Assembly (NCBI GenBank): GCA_002840905.1
Contig: PHDD01000012.1
Span: 16,144-80,143, forward strand
Reading direction: 5' to 3'
DNA: 64,000 bases
Origin: Bacteroidetes bacterium HGW-Bacteroidetes-4
GTDB taxonomy: Bacteria; Bacteroidota; Bacteroidia; Bacteroidales; SZUA-534
This document shows, one piece after another, positions 39,805 to 48,175 of this stretch; the stretch's first letter is position 1; every line of letters starts with the position of its first letter. The notes below the pieces were generated by a model that did not search any database, was not told the origin of the DNA, and saw only the letters and a program-made list of their open reading frames with translations. The position numbers and the translations under genes were made by a program.

Positions 39805-40050
39805 TTATTCTTTTGGGCGGGCTTGATTTACAACCAGACTACGCCCTAAAAACTCAGAGCCATTCAGATTCTCGATGGCACTTTGTGCCTGGCTATCATC
39901 AGGCATTTCTACAAATCCAAAACCTTTACTTCGGCCTGATATCTTGTCCTGGATTATTTTTACAGAATCTACGGTTCCGTAAGTTTCAAAAACTTCTTTT
40001 AAGTTACTTTCCTTAACCTTGTAATTCAGGTTTCCTACATAAATGTTCAT
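39805..40050 (-). CDS. RRM-domain RNA-binding protein
   Basis: 81 residues, one RNA recognition motif with RNP2 IYVGNL at the start and RNP1 SKGFGFVEM in the middle, the type that is abundant in Bacteroidota and cyanobacteria. Aromatic residues for base stacking are kept. Probably acts in post-transcriptional control together with the downstream cold-shock protein; the target RNAs are unknown. Confidence 0.93.
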   Translation of the reverse strand: MNIYVGNLNYKVKESNLKEVFETYGTVDSVKIIQDKISGRSKGFGFVEMPDDSQAQSAIENLNGSEFLGRSLVVNQARPKE

Positions 40051-40207
40051 AATACAATAAAAAATGTTAGTAATGTAATAGGGTTTTTCATTTTATTCAT
40101 TGGACAAATAAACTGTTAATATACAAAATTAAAATAATAATTGTATTTAACCCGCTATTCACTATTTTTTTGTAAATACTTTGTTATCAATTATTACATG
40201 ATTCTAT

Positions 40208-40256
40208 AAAACATTAAGTCCCGGCTTAGGATATAAACCGGGACTTGAAATGTTTT
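40208..40256 (-). terminator. Hairpin terminator of the M3 peptidase gene
   Basis: AAGTCCCGG (40216-40224) pairs with CCGGGACTT (40238-40246), and the outer AAAACATT / AATGTTTT arms also pair, giving a long stem between the peptidase stop and the RRM gene. Confidence 0.65.
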
Positions 40257-40270
40257 ACTGAACTTACGGA

Positions 40271-42352
40271 TTAGTTAAGACCTCTGTTATTTAGTAAAGG
40301 TTGGATGCCGGGTTCTGAACCACGGAATTTTTTATACAATTCCATCGCATCTTCAGTTCCACCCAATTCCAATACATTGGTTCGGAAAGCACTGGCCGTA
40401 TTTTTATCGAAAATACCATGTTCCTTAAAGGCTTCAAAGGCATCGGCGTCGAGTACTTCGGCCCAGATGTAGCTGTAGTAAGCTGAAGCATATCCGTCGC
40501 CTGAGAACACATGAAGGAAATAGGGGCTGCGGTAGCGGGGAACAATTTCGTCTATCATTTTTATTTTTTTCATCGAGGCTGCTTCAAATGCATTAACATC
40601 CCAATCCTGAACCTGGGTTTGGGTATGCCAGTCCAAATCGAGGTACGAAGCCGCCAGGTATTCGGTGGTGGCAAAACCCTGGTTGAATTTACCGGCTTTC
40701 TCTATTTTTGTTATTAATTCGGCAGGCATCGATTCGCCGGTTTGGTAATGTTTGGCATAATGGTTCAGTACTTCGGGTTCAAAAGCCCAGTGTTCCATAA
40801 TTTGAGAAGGCAATTCCACAAAATCGCGCGGGGTGCGCAAACTTGAGTAATGCTTGTTGGCAAATAAGCCGTCGAGAGCGTGTCCAAATTCGTGGAACAG
40901 GGTTTCTGTTTCGTCAACCGTTAATAAGGCCGGAGCATCGGCTGTTGGTGCAGAGAAATTGCAAACAATCGACATGACCGGAGCCACACGTTCCCCATTT
41001 TCGTATTTCTGTGAGCGGTAACTGGTGCACCAGGCTCCCGAACGCTTCGACTCGCGTGGGTGATAATCCATATATAAAATGCCCAAATGGTCACCGTTTT
41101 CTTCTTTTACTTCAAAAACTTCTACTTCGGGATGGTAAACCGGCATGTTTTCGAGCTGAGTAAAACTGATTCCGTATAGTTGGTTGGCTACCCAAAACAT
41201 ACCATCGCGAACATTATCCAGTTTCAGGTAAGGACGGATTTCGTTTTCGTTTAAAGCAAATTTTTGCTGTTTTACTTTTGTAGCATAGAAATCGTAATCC
41301 CAGGGGGCCAGTTTAAAGTTGTGTCCATCGGCAGTAATCATATGTTGCATGTCGGCTACTTCTTTTTTTGCCACCCGTAGGGCGTTGGGCATGATTTGAT
41401 CGAGCAGTTTGTAAACATTATCGGCATTTTTAGCCATGTTTTTGTCTAAAATATAGGCCGAAAAGTTTTCGTAACCCAGCAATTGGGCTTTCTCGATACG
41501 CAGGTTTACAATGTCATTAATAATAGCCTTGTTGTCGAGCGAATCGTCGTAATTGGCTTTGTTTATGTATGCTTCAAACATTTTCTGACGTAAATCGCGG
41601 TTTTCGGCGTTGGCCAGGAAGGGGAGCAGACTGGGTTTGTGAATGGTAAATACCCATTTGCCTTCCAGGTTTTTTTCATTGGCTTTTTGGGTAGCAGCAG
41701 CTATCGAGGTTGAAGAAAGGCCGGCAAGGTCGGCTTCGTTGTCAACAACCAGCATAAAACGGTTGTTTTCTTTTAACACATTCTGGCCAAAATTCAGGAA
41801 CAGTACCGATAATTCCTTATTGATTTCACGGAAGCGGGTTTTTGCTTCATCGTTGAGATTGGCTCCGCCGCGTACAAAATTTTTGTAGGTGTTTTCAACC
41901 AAAGTTAGTTGTTCGGTAGTTAATTCCAGGGCTTCGCGCTGGTCGTAAACAGCTTTTACCTTTGCAAACAGGGTTTCGTTTAAACGGATGTCGTCGTTGT
42001 GTCCCGACATAATGGGTGCCAGTTCCATCGATATTACTTCCAATTTGTCGCTGGTAGCTGCCGAAGTCAGGTTGTAAAATACGCTGCTTACCCGGCTCAA
42101 CAGTTCATCGCTGTTTTCGAGAGCTTCAATGGTGTTTTCGAAGCTTGGCGCTTCGGTAGTTGTAATAATGGCTTCAACCGCTGCTTTTTCCTGCTTCATA
42201 CCTTCTAAAAAAGCCGGCATGTAGTGTTCCGGTTTTATCTGTTCAAAAGGAGGAACCTGAAAAGGTGTTTCAAACGAGCTTAATAAGGGATTTTCCATAG
42301 ATTTTTTCGATTCGTTTTTTAGCTGGCATCCATACCCCAGGAATAGTGCCAC
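40271..42352 (-). CDS. M3-family peptidyl-dipeptidase (Dcp-like) lipoprotein, 5' end cut by prophage
   Basis: 693 residues from a GTG at 42352. Zinc peptidase of family M3 (oligopeptidase A / Dcp), with HEFGHALD near residue 487 and the third ligand further on. Complete from about residue 19 (MENPLLSSFETPF) onward. The frame continues upstream of the GTG as IFIAVALFLGYGCQ, half of a lipoprotein signal peptide with a GC lipobox, but loses any start codon where the prophage end sequence begins (42366-42384). The true N-terminus must therefore lie beyond the right end of the prophage, outside this window. Translation from the GTG or from the ATG at 42298 would give a protein without a working export signal. 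Confidence 0.88.
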   Translation of the reverse strand: MALFLGYGCQLKNESKKSMENPLLSSFETPFQVPPFEQIKPEHYMPAFLEGMKQEKAAVEAIITTTEAPSFENTIEALENSDELLSRVSSVFYNLTSAATSDKLEVISMELAPIMSGHNDDIRLNETLFAKVKAVYDQREALELTTEQLTLVENTYKNFVRGGANLNDEAKTRFREINKELSVLFLNFGQNVLKENNRFMLVVDNEADLAGLSSTSIAAATQKANEKNLEGKWVFTIHKPSLLPFLANAENRDLRQKMFEAYINKANYDDSLDNKAIINDIVNLRIEKAQLLGYENFSAYILDKNMAKNADNVYKLLDQIMPNALRVAKKEVADMQHMITADGHNFKLAPWDYDFYATKVKQQKFALNENEIRPYLKLDNVRDGMFWVANQLYGISFTQLENMPVYHPEVEVFEVKEENGDHLGILYMDYHPRESKRSGAWCTSYRSQKYENGERVAPVMSIVCNFSAPTADAPALLTVDETETLFHEFGHALDGLFANKHYSSLRTPRDFVELPSQIMEHWAFEPEVLNHYAKHYQTGESMPAELITKIEKAGKFNQGFATTEYLAASYLDLDWHTQTQVQDWDVNAFEAASMKKIKMIDEIVPRYRSPYFLHVFSGDGYASAYYSYIWAEVLDADAFEAFKEHGIFDKNTASAFRTNVLELGGTEDAMELYKKFRGSEPGIQPLLNNRGLN

Positions 42353-42373
42353 AGCTATGAATATATGGGGCCT

Positions 42374-42393
42374 AATTCCAAATGTACACTTTT
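42374..42393 (+). repeat. Prophage left-end repeat, site 1
   Basis: AATTCCAAATGTACACTTTT, identical to 42467-42486. Position at the break in the host gene and repetition 93 bp apart match the layout of multiple transposase-binding sites at Mu and IS21 ends. Confidence 0.6.
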
Positions 42394-42466
42394 AAATAGT
42401 TAATGTTTATTTAGCAAAGATAGCAATAACAAAGAGTTACACGTTATTCAATGGTAACTTATCACC

Positions 42467-42486
42467 AATTCCAAATGTACACTTTT
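42467..42486 (+). repeat. Prophage left-end repeat, site 2
   Basis: Second perfect copy of the 20-bp end repeat in direct orientation. No third copy is seen before the first phage gene. Confidence 0.6.
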
Positions 42487-42544
42487 TTCCATTCAGTATA
42501 ATTCAGGGTAAATTATTTAATACTTTCTGAAAGGTATTGAACAC

Positions 42545-42745
42545 CTATTTACCATTTGCTAGTATAATAAGCTCCTCCTTAAGCTTTATTATTTCATTCC
42601 TGAGGCTATTTATGTACTCCTGGTAGCGTGGACATACCGACCGACATCCGTGGCAATCTCTTTTAATTTCGTGATTGTTAAGCGTTAAATTATCGGCAAG
42701 ATTTAGCTGATTAATGTGGAGCTTATTAATGTTGATAGTTGGCAT
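42545..42745 (-). CDS. Small phage protein, unknown function
   Basis: 66 residues. Not recognised. A short cysteine cluster CHGCRSVC lies in the middle, and the C-terminal third (YINSLRNEIIKLKEELIILA) looks like a coiled coil. Being leftmost and on the same strand as the repressor, it is probably expressed in the lysogen. Confidence 0.5.
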   Translation of the reverse strand: MPTININKLHINQLNLADNLTLNNHEIKRDCHGCRSVCPRYQEYINSLRNEIIKLKEELIILANGK

Positions 42746-42795
42746 ATACGTTAATTTGTGGGTGTTTACAAAATAACGTAGGCTCGTATATAATA

Positions 42796-43266
42796 TTATT
42801 TGTTGAGAAGACTTTTTAAAAGCTCAACCTGGCCCTCGAGCTTAGCTATGGTGAGTTTTTGTGCGAGGTTTTGCTCTTTAAGAACCTCTAATTCAGTGTT
42901 GTATTTTTGGCTTTTTTCGTTTGCAAAGGTGCTGTTTACCGTGGCGTTGTTGCCATAATTGTTGGCCTGGCCAATTGAACCGCTTTTTATGGTAACCTTT
43001 TTGTGTACGTTTGGATTTAGGTTACCATTTACATTACCATTTAGGTTACCATTATCGACTGTTAAAATATAATTCAAGTCCCATCCTTTTTCCTGACAAA
43101 CTTTAATCAACATATCGTAGTTTATTGAATTGCGATTTCGCCAGGCCGAAATTGTTCCTGCCCTAGTGCCAAAAAGGTCGGCTAGCTCCTGGTCGGTGTC
43201 TAATTCGGCCATTAACTTTACCTTTTGTAGTATTAAATCGACATATTGTGTGTTTTTTTCTTGCAT
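42796..43266 (-). CDS. CI-type phage repressor
   Basis: 156 residues. The N-terminal 65 form a CI-repressor-like helix-turn-helix (QELADLFGTRAGTISAWRNR, then YDMLIKVCQEKGWDLNYIL). A Gly/Asn linker (about 73-83) made of NGNL/NGNV units follows, coded by three 12-bp repeats, and then a predicted coiled coil to the C-terminus, which would allow oligomers. No LexA/S24 peptidase part is seen, so cleavage-based induction is unlikely. It faces the early operon; the palindrome at 43269 just before its start would let it control both directions. Confidence 0.75.
   Translation of the reverse strand: MQEKNTQYVDLILQKVKLMAELDTDQELADLFGTRAGTISAWRNRNSINYDMLIKVCQEKGWDLNYILTVDNGNLNGNVNGNLNPNVHKKVTIKSGSIGQANNYGNNATVNSTFANEKSQKYNTELEVLKEQNLAQKLTIAKLEGQVELLKSLLNK
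43017..43052. repeat. 12-bp tandem repeat in repressor linker
   Basis: Three units TTAGGTTACCAT / TTACATTACCAT / TTAGGTTACCAT inside the repressor gene, each coding four residues of the linker. In frame, so unit number could change without breaking the protein. Confidence 0.7.
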
Positions 43267-43291
43267 TTCTACATAATGTAGTTTATATTTG
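43261..43291 (+). promoter_or_regulatory. Early promoter with embedded operator
   Basis: TTGC (43261-43264), 19-bp spacer, TATATTTG (43284-43291) fits the Bacteroidota -33/-7 consensus. The palindrome CTACATAATGTAG (43269-43281) lies wholly in the spacer, so a bound repressor would block polymerase. Transcription would start about 25 bp before the Cro-like gene. Confidence 0.65.
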
Positions 43292-43321
43292 TCAAGTATT
43301 ATTTACAAAACTATTTAAAAA

Positions 43322-43546
43322 ATGCATACCAACAAAAAATATTTTAACACAGAAGCTAAAGCCCTGGGCGACCAATTAAGCGCTGATGACCGCAAGCTAT
43401 TGATAACTAAATTTGACGTATCAGAAAGCTACATCAGTCATTTATTGAATGGAAACAGAATAGCTATGCGGGGTAAAGGTGCCGAAATATTGGAGTTTGC
43501 TAAAAAACTGGCCTCTATAAATAATCAAAAACTTGAACTAGCTTAA
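43322..43546 (+). CDS. Cro/Ner-like DNA-binding protein
   Basis: 74 residues with a helix-turn-helix around residues 19-50 (RKLLITKFDVSESYISHLLN). First gene of the early operon and opposite the repressor, the position of Ner in Mu, where it damps early transcription. Small size and lack of other domain agree. Sequence is too short for a firm family call. Confidence 0.6.
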   Translation: MHTNKKYFNTEAKALGDQLSADDRKLLITKFDVSESYISHLLNGNRIAMRGKGAEILEFAKKLASINNQKLELA

Positions 43547-43565
43547 AAAAATTTGCATGAGAACA

Positions 43566-43578
43566 CTACAAAATGTGG
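43566..43578. promoter_or_regulatory. Operator-like site before transposase
   Basis: CTACAAAATGTGG, one mismatch from CTACA-N3-TGTAG, 38 bp before the transposase start. Confidence 0.45.
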
Positions 43579-43615
43579 TTTCAAAAACTACAAACAATAG
43601 AATTTTCTGCTAGTT

Positions 43616-45694
43616 ATGCCGGGGCTACAGCAAAATATAATATGTGTTACTGTTCCCGAGCTCGCCTCGATTGGCGTGAGTGAGAACTACCTTAAAAAGG
43701 CATTAAGCCAACACCGCCAGGGTGTTGTTTCTTGCTGGCCGCATCACAAAGAGGGACGGACTATTTACATTCACTATGCCGGACTTAAGACTGAGTATCA
43801 GCAAAGCATAAAAGAGAAGCTTTGCCAAGGCATGGAACCTGCTGACTGGATTAAAACGGCGCATGAAAACAACCGGGCCAATGAAAAGGAGGCAAAAGCC
43901 GAGGCGCTTGAGTTGGCTGTTTTAGAGGCTATAAATAATTATCATGGGTTTACCCGCTATTACGACGGCTTTAAACCGGAGCAGAAGGAGAAAACCGCTA
44001 AGAATGCCAGCGCGATTGTGGCCGCGGCAAACTACATGAAGGCGAATAACATTAAACCCAACAGCCTTACTTTTTATAACGAACTGGGACTTATTTTTGA
44101 CAAATACGGACAAAAGCCCAGCAACGCCCGCCGCCTGGCGGAAAAGGTAAAAGCCTACTTTGAAGGAACCCCCATTAACGAGATTGTAACAGTGCCCCGC
44201 GCGGGGAATAATAACCGGGCTTTGTACCGGCAAAGCGACGCCCAAACCCTTGAAACGATACGCGGCTGGATGCTTCAATTAATGGATGGGCACAATTACA
44301 CCGACGCTATGATTGTACGCACACTCCTACGTAACTGCGAAATTCAGCAATTTGACAAGATACCGAGCCAAAGTACCCTGCAAAACTGGGTAAATGCCCG
44401 CGATATTAGCTTTTTAAGCGCAAACGCCCGCTATGGTGATAATAGCCGCTTTAGCTCGAAATTTAACGGCATTACGCCGATGGCCCGCCCGCTGCATGCG
44501 AATGACGTTTGGCAGATGGACGGTACCCGTATTAATATGATACCCCACCGGGCGGTTGCAAAAAACGGACAAAAAAAGGACATGTTCCTTTATATAGTGG
44601 CTGTTTATGATGCACACTCGGGTGATTACCTGGGCGAATACTACGGTTACACGGAAAGCCGATGGGCTTATGCCGCCGCCCTGCATGCTGCTTGCATGAA
44701 TACCGGCGCTTTGCCTCATACGCTGGTACTCGACCGGTTCCCCGGGCACAATACCAAAGAGTGGCTGCACCTGGTTGAACAGTTGAAAAACCGCTATGGC
44801 GTTACGGTAATTGAAAGCTCGAAAAGTACGGGTAAGGCTCAGGTTGAGCGAAGCTTTGGTACCGTTCAAAGTGTGTTTATGGCCGCCAGTGAGCTGTACT
44901 ATGGCGAGGGCGTAAAAAGTACCCGCCCAAGCGCTCACCGGACTGAGGAACACATACAGCGCACACTGAAAGAAGCCAAAAAGGCCGGTTTTGAATTAGA
45001 GGGTGCAATTAGCGAGGCTGTGAAGGTAATGCAGGCATACCGGCACACGCCACTAAATACTTACTCGCGTAAATTTGCCAAGCTGCAAGCCAGCCCGGCA
45101 CAATTGCATGCGGCCAGCGATAAACCTAACCAGATAGCCCTTGAGCCTATTGATATGGTTCGCCTTTTTTATCTGCGCAACGAACTAACCTTTAAACAGC
45201 AAATGTTTAGCATGGAAGTGCTGCGGGAACCACTTTATTACCCGATTGACGACTTTAAGTTTGTAAAAAACTACACCGGCCAAAAGTTTGAAGTGCGATA
45301 CGACCCGTTTAACCTGGAACAACTCTATATTTTTGACCTTGAAACCAGCGCCTTTGTGCGCACAGCCAAGCGATACACCCCGGCTATTGGCTACGGCCCC
45401 GACGCCGACCACAAACCCTATGCAAAATTGAAAGCAGCCCGCAAGGCTATTGAAACCACGCGTAAGGTGGAACGCGCCCGCATGATAGAGGAGGCTCCCG
45501 GACTGCAAAGACCAGCCTTGCCCGAACCCGATTACAGCGACCATGCCGAAGTTACCGCATTGACTCCCCACGAGCCGAAAGGCATTAAGGAGCATGCTGA
45601 AAGCGACTTCCTGCTAAAGGAAATGGGCGTAACTCCTGAAAAGGATGCCTGGGAACGCGAGGCTGAGCGGATTAAAATACCGGGAATTGATTAG
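43616..45694 (+). CDS. Mu-type DDE transposase (MuA-like)
   Basis: 692 residues, near the length of MuA (663). N-terminal DNA-binding part (residues 1-70, Mu-type winged helix; ENYLKKALSQHRQGVVSCWP), a further HTH region to about 285, then the RNase-H core with Asp302 (WQMDGTRIN), Asp373 (LVLDRFPGHN) and Glu411 (QVERSFG), followed by a Mu transposase C-terminal beta-barrel (about 520-590) and a basic tail. Inserts and replicates the phage DNA by transposition with the MuB-type ATPase encoded two genes later. Confidence 0.93.
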   Translation: MPGLQQNIICVTVPELASIGVSENYLKKALSQHRQGVVSCWPHHKEGRTIYIHYAGLKTEYQQSIKEKLCQGMEPADWIKTAHENNRANEKEAKAEALELAVLEAINNYHGFTRYYDGFKPEQKEKTAKNASAIVAAANYMKANNIKPNSLTFYNELGLIFDKYGQKPSNARRLAEKVKAYFEGTPINEIVTVPRAGNNNRALYRQSDAQTLETIRGWMLQLMDGHNYTDAMIVRTLLRNCEIQQFDKIPSQSTLQNWVNARDISFLSANARYGDNSRFSSKFNGITPMARPLHANDVWQMDGTRINMIPHRAVAKNGQKKDMFLYIVAVYDAHSGDYLGEYYGYTESRWAYAAALHAACMNTGALPHTLVLDRFPGHNTKEWLHLVEQLKNRYGVTVIESSKSTGKAQVERSFGTVQSVFMAASELYYGEGVKSTRPSAHRTEEHIQRTLKEAKKAGFELEGAISEAVKVMQAYRHTPLNTYSRKFAKLQASPAQLHAASDKPNQIALEPIDMVRLFYLRNELTFKQQMFSMEVLREPLYYPIDDFKFVKNYTGQKFEVRYDPFNLEQLYIFDLETSAFVRTAKRYTPAIGYGPDADHKPYAKLKAARKAIETTRKVERARMIEEAPGLQRPALPEPDYSDHAEVTALTPHEPKGIKEHAESDFLLKEMGVTPEKDAWEREAERIKIPGID

Positions 45695-45744
45695 TGAAAA
45701 GTGAATAGTGAATAGTGAATAATTAATAACTAATAACTAGAAAA
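45695..45744 (+). repeat. AGTGAAT tandem-repeat leader
   Basis: The 50-bp spacer before the next gene holds AGTGAAT three times followed by AATTAATAACTAATAACTAG. It is low in structure and ends at the start codon. Confidence 0.6.
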
Positions 45745-46014
45745 ATGTATGTACAAACCTCAAACAAAGTAAAGCTTTTCAGGCTTGAGCAGATGCCTGA
45801 AAAGGAGCGCGAGCTTGAAATTGCCAGCGGGATGCCCCTGGCTGCTCCGATGTTCAACAGTAAAACTGCCGGGTTCTATTATTACCCAAAGATTGGATCG
45901 TACGTGGTTCACGATGTGATGAGCGCTAAAGAGATTAAGCGCTACGACAAGGCTATTGACGCGCTGAATGAAGCTAAGCGCATAAAAGAAATGCTAATAA
46001 ATAAATATAAGTAA
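45745..46014 (+). CDS. Small phage protein, unknown function
   Basis: 89 residues, not recognised. A compact N-terminal part rich in charged residues is followed by SAKEIKRYDKAIDALNEAKR, likely helical. It sits between MuA and MuB genes, an unusual place for an extra gene, so it may assist transposition, but that is only positional. Confidence 0.5.
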   Translation: MYVQTSNKVKLFRLEQMPEKERELEIASGMPLAAPMFNSKTAGFYYYPKIGSYVVHDVMSAKEIKRYDKAIDALNEAKRIKEMLINKYK

Positions 46015-46072
46015 ACCGGGAGCAGGCCCGCCCCCGGTTCAAAAACAGTATTAATAATTAAAATTTTGAATT

Positions 46073-46921
46073 ATGGACAAAGTTAGTGTTAAAAACGCAT
46101 TAGTACAAAAAATGGAAAGTTTACAACTTTCGGGTAACAAAGTAGCTCCGCTTATCGGCATTAGCTCGGCTAATGTGAGCAATATACTAAACGATAAGTG
46201 GGACATAGTAGGTGACCAGATTTGGCGCAAGGTGATGGTTTATTGCGGCATGGCCAGCAAATGGCAACCGGCTAAAACGGCTAACCTGGCTAAAATTTAT
46301 GCGCTTTGCCAGGATGCGCAAAGCAATCACGTGGCCCTGGCTTTTAGTTTTGCCCCGGGTAGTGGTAAAAGCTTCGCGCTTAAGCATTATACTGCCACCA
46401 CCAAGGAAGTGGCTTATGTTGAGTGCGACGAGTACTGGACTAAGAAAATTTTTCTGCAAAAAATTGGCTCAAGCCTGGGCGTTACCGTAGAGGGAACCGT
46501 CCACGAAATGGTTGAGACGGTGGTTGAAGTGCTGAACCGCAAGCGCAACCCCCTGCTTATTATTGACGAGGCTGACAAGCTTAAAGACCCGGCTTTGAAT
46601 ATGTTTAAAACCCTATTCAACCGAACCCAGGAGCGTTGCGGCTTTATTCTATGTGGCGCCCCATACTTTAAAATACGGATTGAGAAAGGTGTAAGCCGCA
46701 ATAAGCAGGCTTACCAGGAGATTTACAGCCGTTTGGGTGGTGAGTTTATTCCACTTACCCCGGTAAGCAGTAACGATGTTGGCGCGGTGTGTAAGGCCAA
46801 CGATGTAAGCAACCCGGAGCATATTAGCGCGATTATCGGCGCAAGCAAAGGCGACTTAAGGCAGGTTGCCCGCATGATTCATAAGCTGAAAAAGGACGAA
46901 AACTATAACGCAAACGAGTAA
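46073..46921 (+). CDS. MuB-like AAA+ ATPase
   Basis: 282 residues. As in MuB, an N-terminal helix-turn-helix (residues 5-55, GNKVAPLIGISSANVSNILN) precedes an AAA+ core: Walker A FAPGSGKS at 93-100, Walker B NPLLIIDEADKL at 159-170, and a sensor-like region YSRLGGEFIPL. It would select and coat target DNA and activate the transposase. The stop codon shares one base with the next gene's ATG, so translation is coupled. Confidence 0.9.
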   Translation: MDKVSVKNALVQKMESLQLSGNKVAPLIGISSANVSNILNDKWDIVGDQIWRKVMVYCGMASKWQPAKTANLAKIYALCQDAQSNHVALAFSFAPGSGKSFALKHYTATTKEVAYVECDEYWTKKIFLQKIGSSLGVTVEGTVHEMVETVVEVLNRKRNPLLIIDEADKLKDPALNMFKTLFNRTQERCGFILCGAPYFKIRIEKGVSRNKQAYQEIYSRLGGEFIPLTPVSSNDVGAVCKANDVSNPEHISAIIGASKGDLRQVARMIHKLKKDENYNANE

Positions 46922-47547
46922 TGGCAGCCCGGAATATCTATAATATAAAGAGCATCCAGGAGCGGAATTATAAGATTCTTGACCTGGGAAAATACAGCCC
47001 ATTGATGGGGAGGCCTGAAAACCGGTTTACTGCCATGATGTATGGCGAGAGCGGGTCGGGAAAGTCGGTGTTTACGCTTCAGTTTGCCGACTACTACTCG
47101 CACTACTATGGTAAGGTGCTTTACAATAGCCACGAGGAAGGTGTAAACCAGACCATTAAAGACCGGATTACCGATTTTGACATAAAAAGCCCCAAGCTGT
47201 GGGTGGGTAATAAGTTGGATTATGAGCAAATGTGCCACAAAATTGAGCGTAATTACTACCGACTGGTGGTTGTTGACAGCGTTCAATACATGAATTTCAC
47301 CTTTGAGCAGCTTAAGGAAATGCGCGAGCGCTTTAAAAAGCGGCATCTGAGCATAGTGCTGGTAAGCTTTGGCCAAAGCCAGGGTAAACCTGCCGGAGCC
47401 GGAGCTATTGACCTGCTACATGCCAGCGATATAAAGCTGTTTTTTAAAAACGGCACTTGCCACAGCCACGGGCGCTATTTAAGCAAGCCGGTGAGCCAGC
47501 GCTTATTTGTGCCCGGCCAGTTAACAACCCAGGGCTCATTATTTTAA
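46921..47547 (+). CDS. RecA/RadA-like ATPase
   Basis: 208 residues. P-loop YGESGSGKSVFTLQ at 41-54, a second acidic strand YRLVVVDSVQYM (Walker B) and a third strand LSIVLVSFGQSQGKPAGAG matching the sensor region of RecA/DnaB-type ATPases. No ssDNA-binding loop can be assigned with confidence. Coupled to the MuB-type gene, which suggests the two ATPases work together in DNA transposition/replication. Could also be a SAM-independent sporulation-type ATPase, so the exact family is open. Confidence 0.7.
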   Translation: MAARNIYNIKSIQERNYKILDLGKYSPLMGRPENRFTAMMYGESGSGKSVFTLQFADYYSHYYGKVLYNSHEEGVNQTIKDRITDFDIKSPKLWVGNKLDYEQMCHKIERNYYRLVVVDSVQYMNFTFEQLKEMRERFKKRHLSIVLVSFGQSQGKPAGAGAIDLLHASDIKLFFKNGTCHSHGRYLSKPVSQRLFVPGQLTTQGSLF

Positions 47548-47554
47548 CAGGGAT

Positions 47555-47905
47555 ATGGAAACGCGCGCAAAGAACATCAGGAAAGAAGTAATGAGGCTCC
47601 TTGGCTTAAGCGAGGAGCAGTATTACCTGAATGTGTTGGAGTATAGCTACGACTTTATGCAAGCCAAGGGCTATAATGTTGCGGTGGTTGATGTGTTGCA
47701 CCAAACGCCTGCTTACTGGGTTTGGTGGCGCAACCAGTTTGGGATAGCCGATATGTTTTTTTTGAACTCGTGCCAGGTGTTTGCCTTAAACCGCTATTCG
47801 CCCGCGCAATTACTCGAGTTCTATAAGCAGTGCCACGTAGGCATTATGGCTTTCCCAGGCACCCTGGTAGAGAAAATTCAGCATTTACAAACAATTAAAA
47901 AGTAA
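47555..47905 (+). CDS. Phage protein, unknown function
   Basis: 116 residues, not recognised. Mostly helical by composition, with aromatic-rich PAYWVWWRNQFGIAD in the middle. Lies 7 bp after the RecA-like gene in the early operon and 4 bp before the next gene. Confidence 0.5.
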   Translation: METRAKNIRKEVMRLLGLSEEQYYLNVLEYSYDFMQAKGYNVAVVDVLHQTPAYWVWWRNQFGIADMFFLNSCQVFALNRYSPAQLLEFYKQCHVGIMAFPGTLVEKIQHLQTIKK

Positions 47906-47909
47906 AGTT

Positions 47910-48164
47910 ATGTGGAACGAGCATTTAAAAAGCATTAAAGAGCAGTTAAAGCAGGCCGAGCAGCGCAAAGAGAGTCTGCTGCTTTGGTTTGACGAAAACA
48001 GCTACAGCGACCCTGCTTTTGAAAGCCAGTTGAGCAAGCTACGCGCAGCCGAGTGTAAGGTTGACAGCTTAAAAGGCCGGCTTAGCCGCCAGATTACCAA
48101 GAAAAAAACCGGGGGAATACCCGCCTTAGCGGCCCCCATTGTTGCATTGCATTATTCATTTTAA
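47910..48164 (+). CDS. Small coiled-coil phage protein
   Basis: 84 residues. Residues 5-65 are highly charged with heptad spacing (LKSIKEQLKQAEQRKESLL, LSKLRAAECKVDSLKGRLSR). Followed by KKKTGGI and a short hydrophobic end. No known family. In the early operon, 11 bp before the DUF3164 gene. Confidence 0.5.
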   Translation: MWNEHLKSIKEQLKQAEQRKESLLLWFDENSYSDPAFESQLSKLRAAECKVDSLKGRLSRQITKKKTGGIPALAAPIVALHYSF

Positions 48165-48175
48165 AAATTAGAGAT

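Noticed and set aside
44414..44953. 179-codon minus-strand frame inside the transposase gene
   Set aside because: It is a shadow of a well-supported DDE transposase reading frame on the plus strand.
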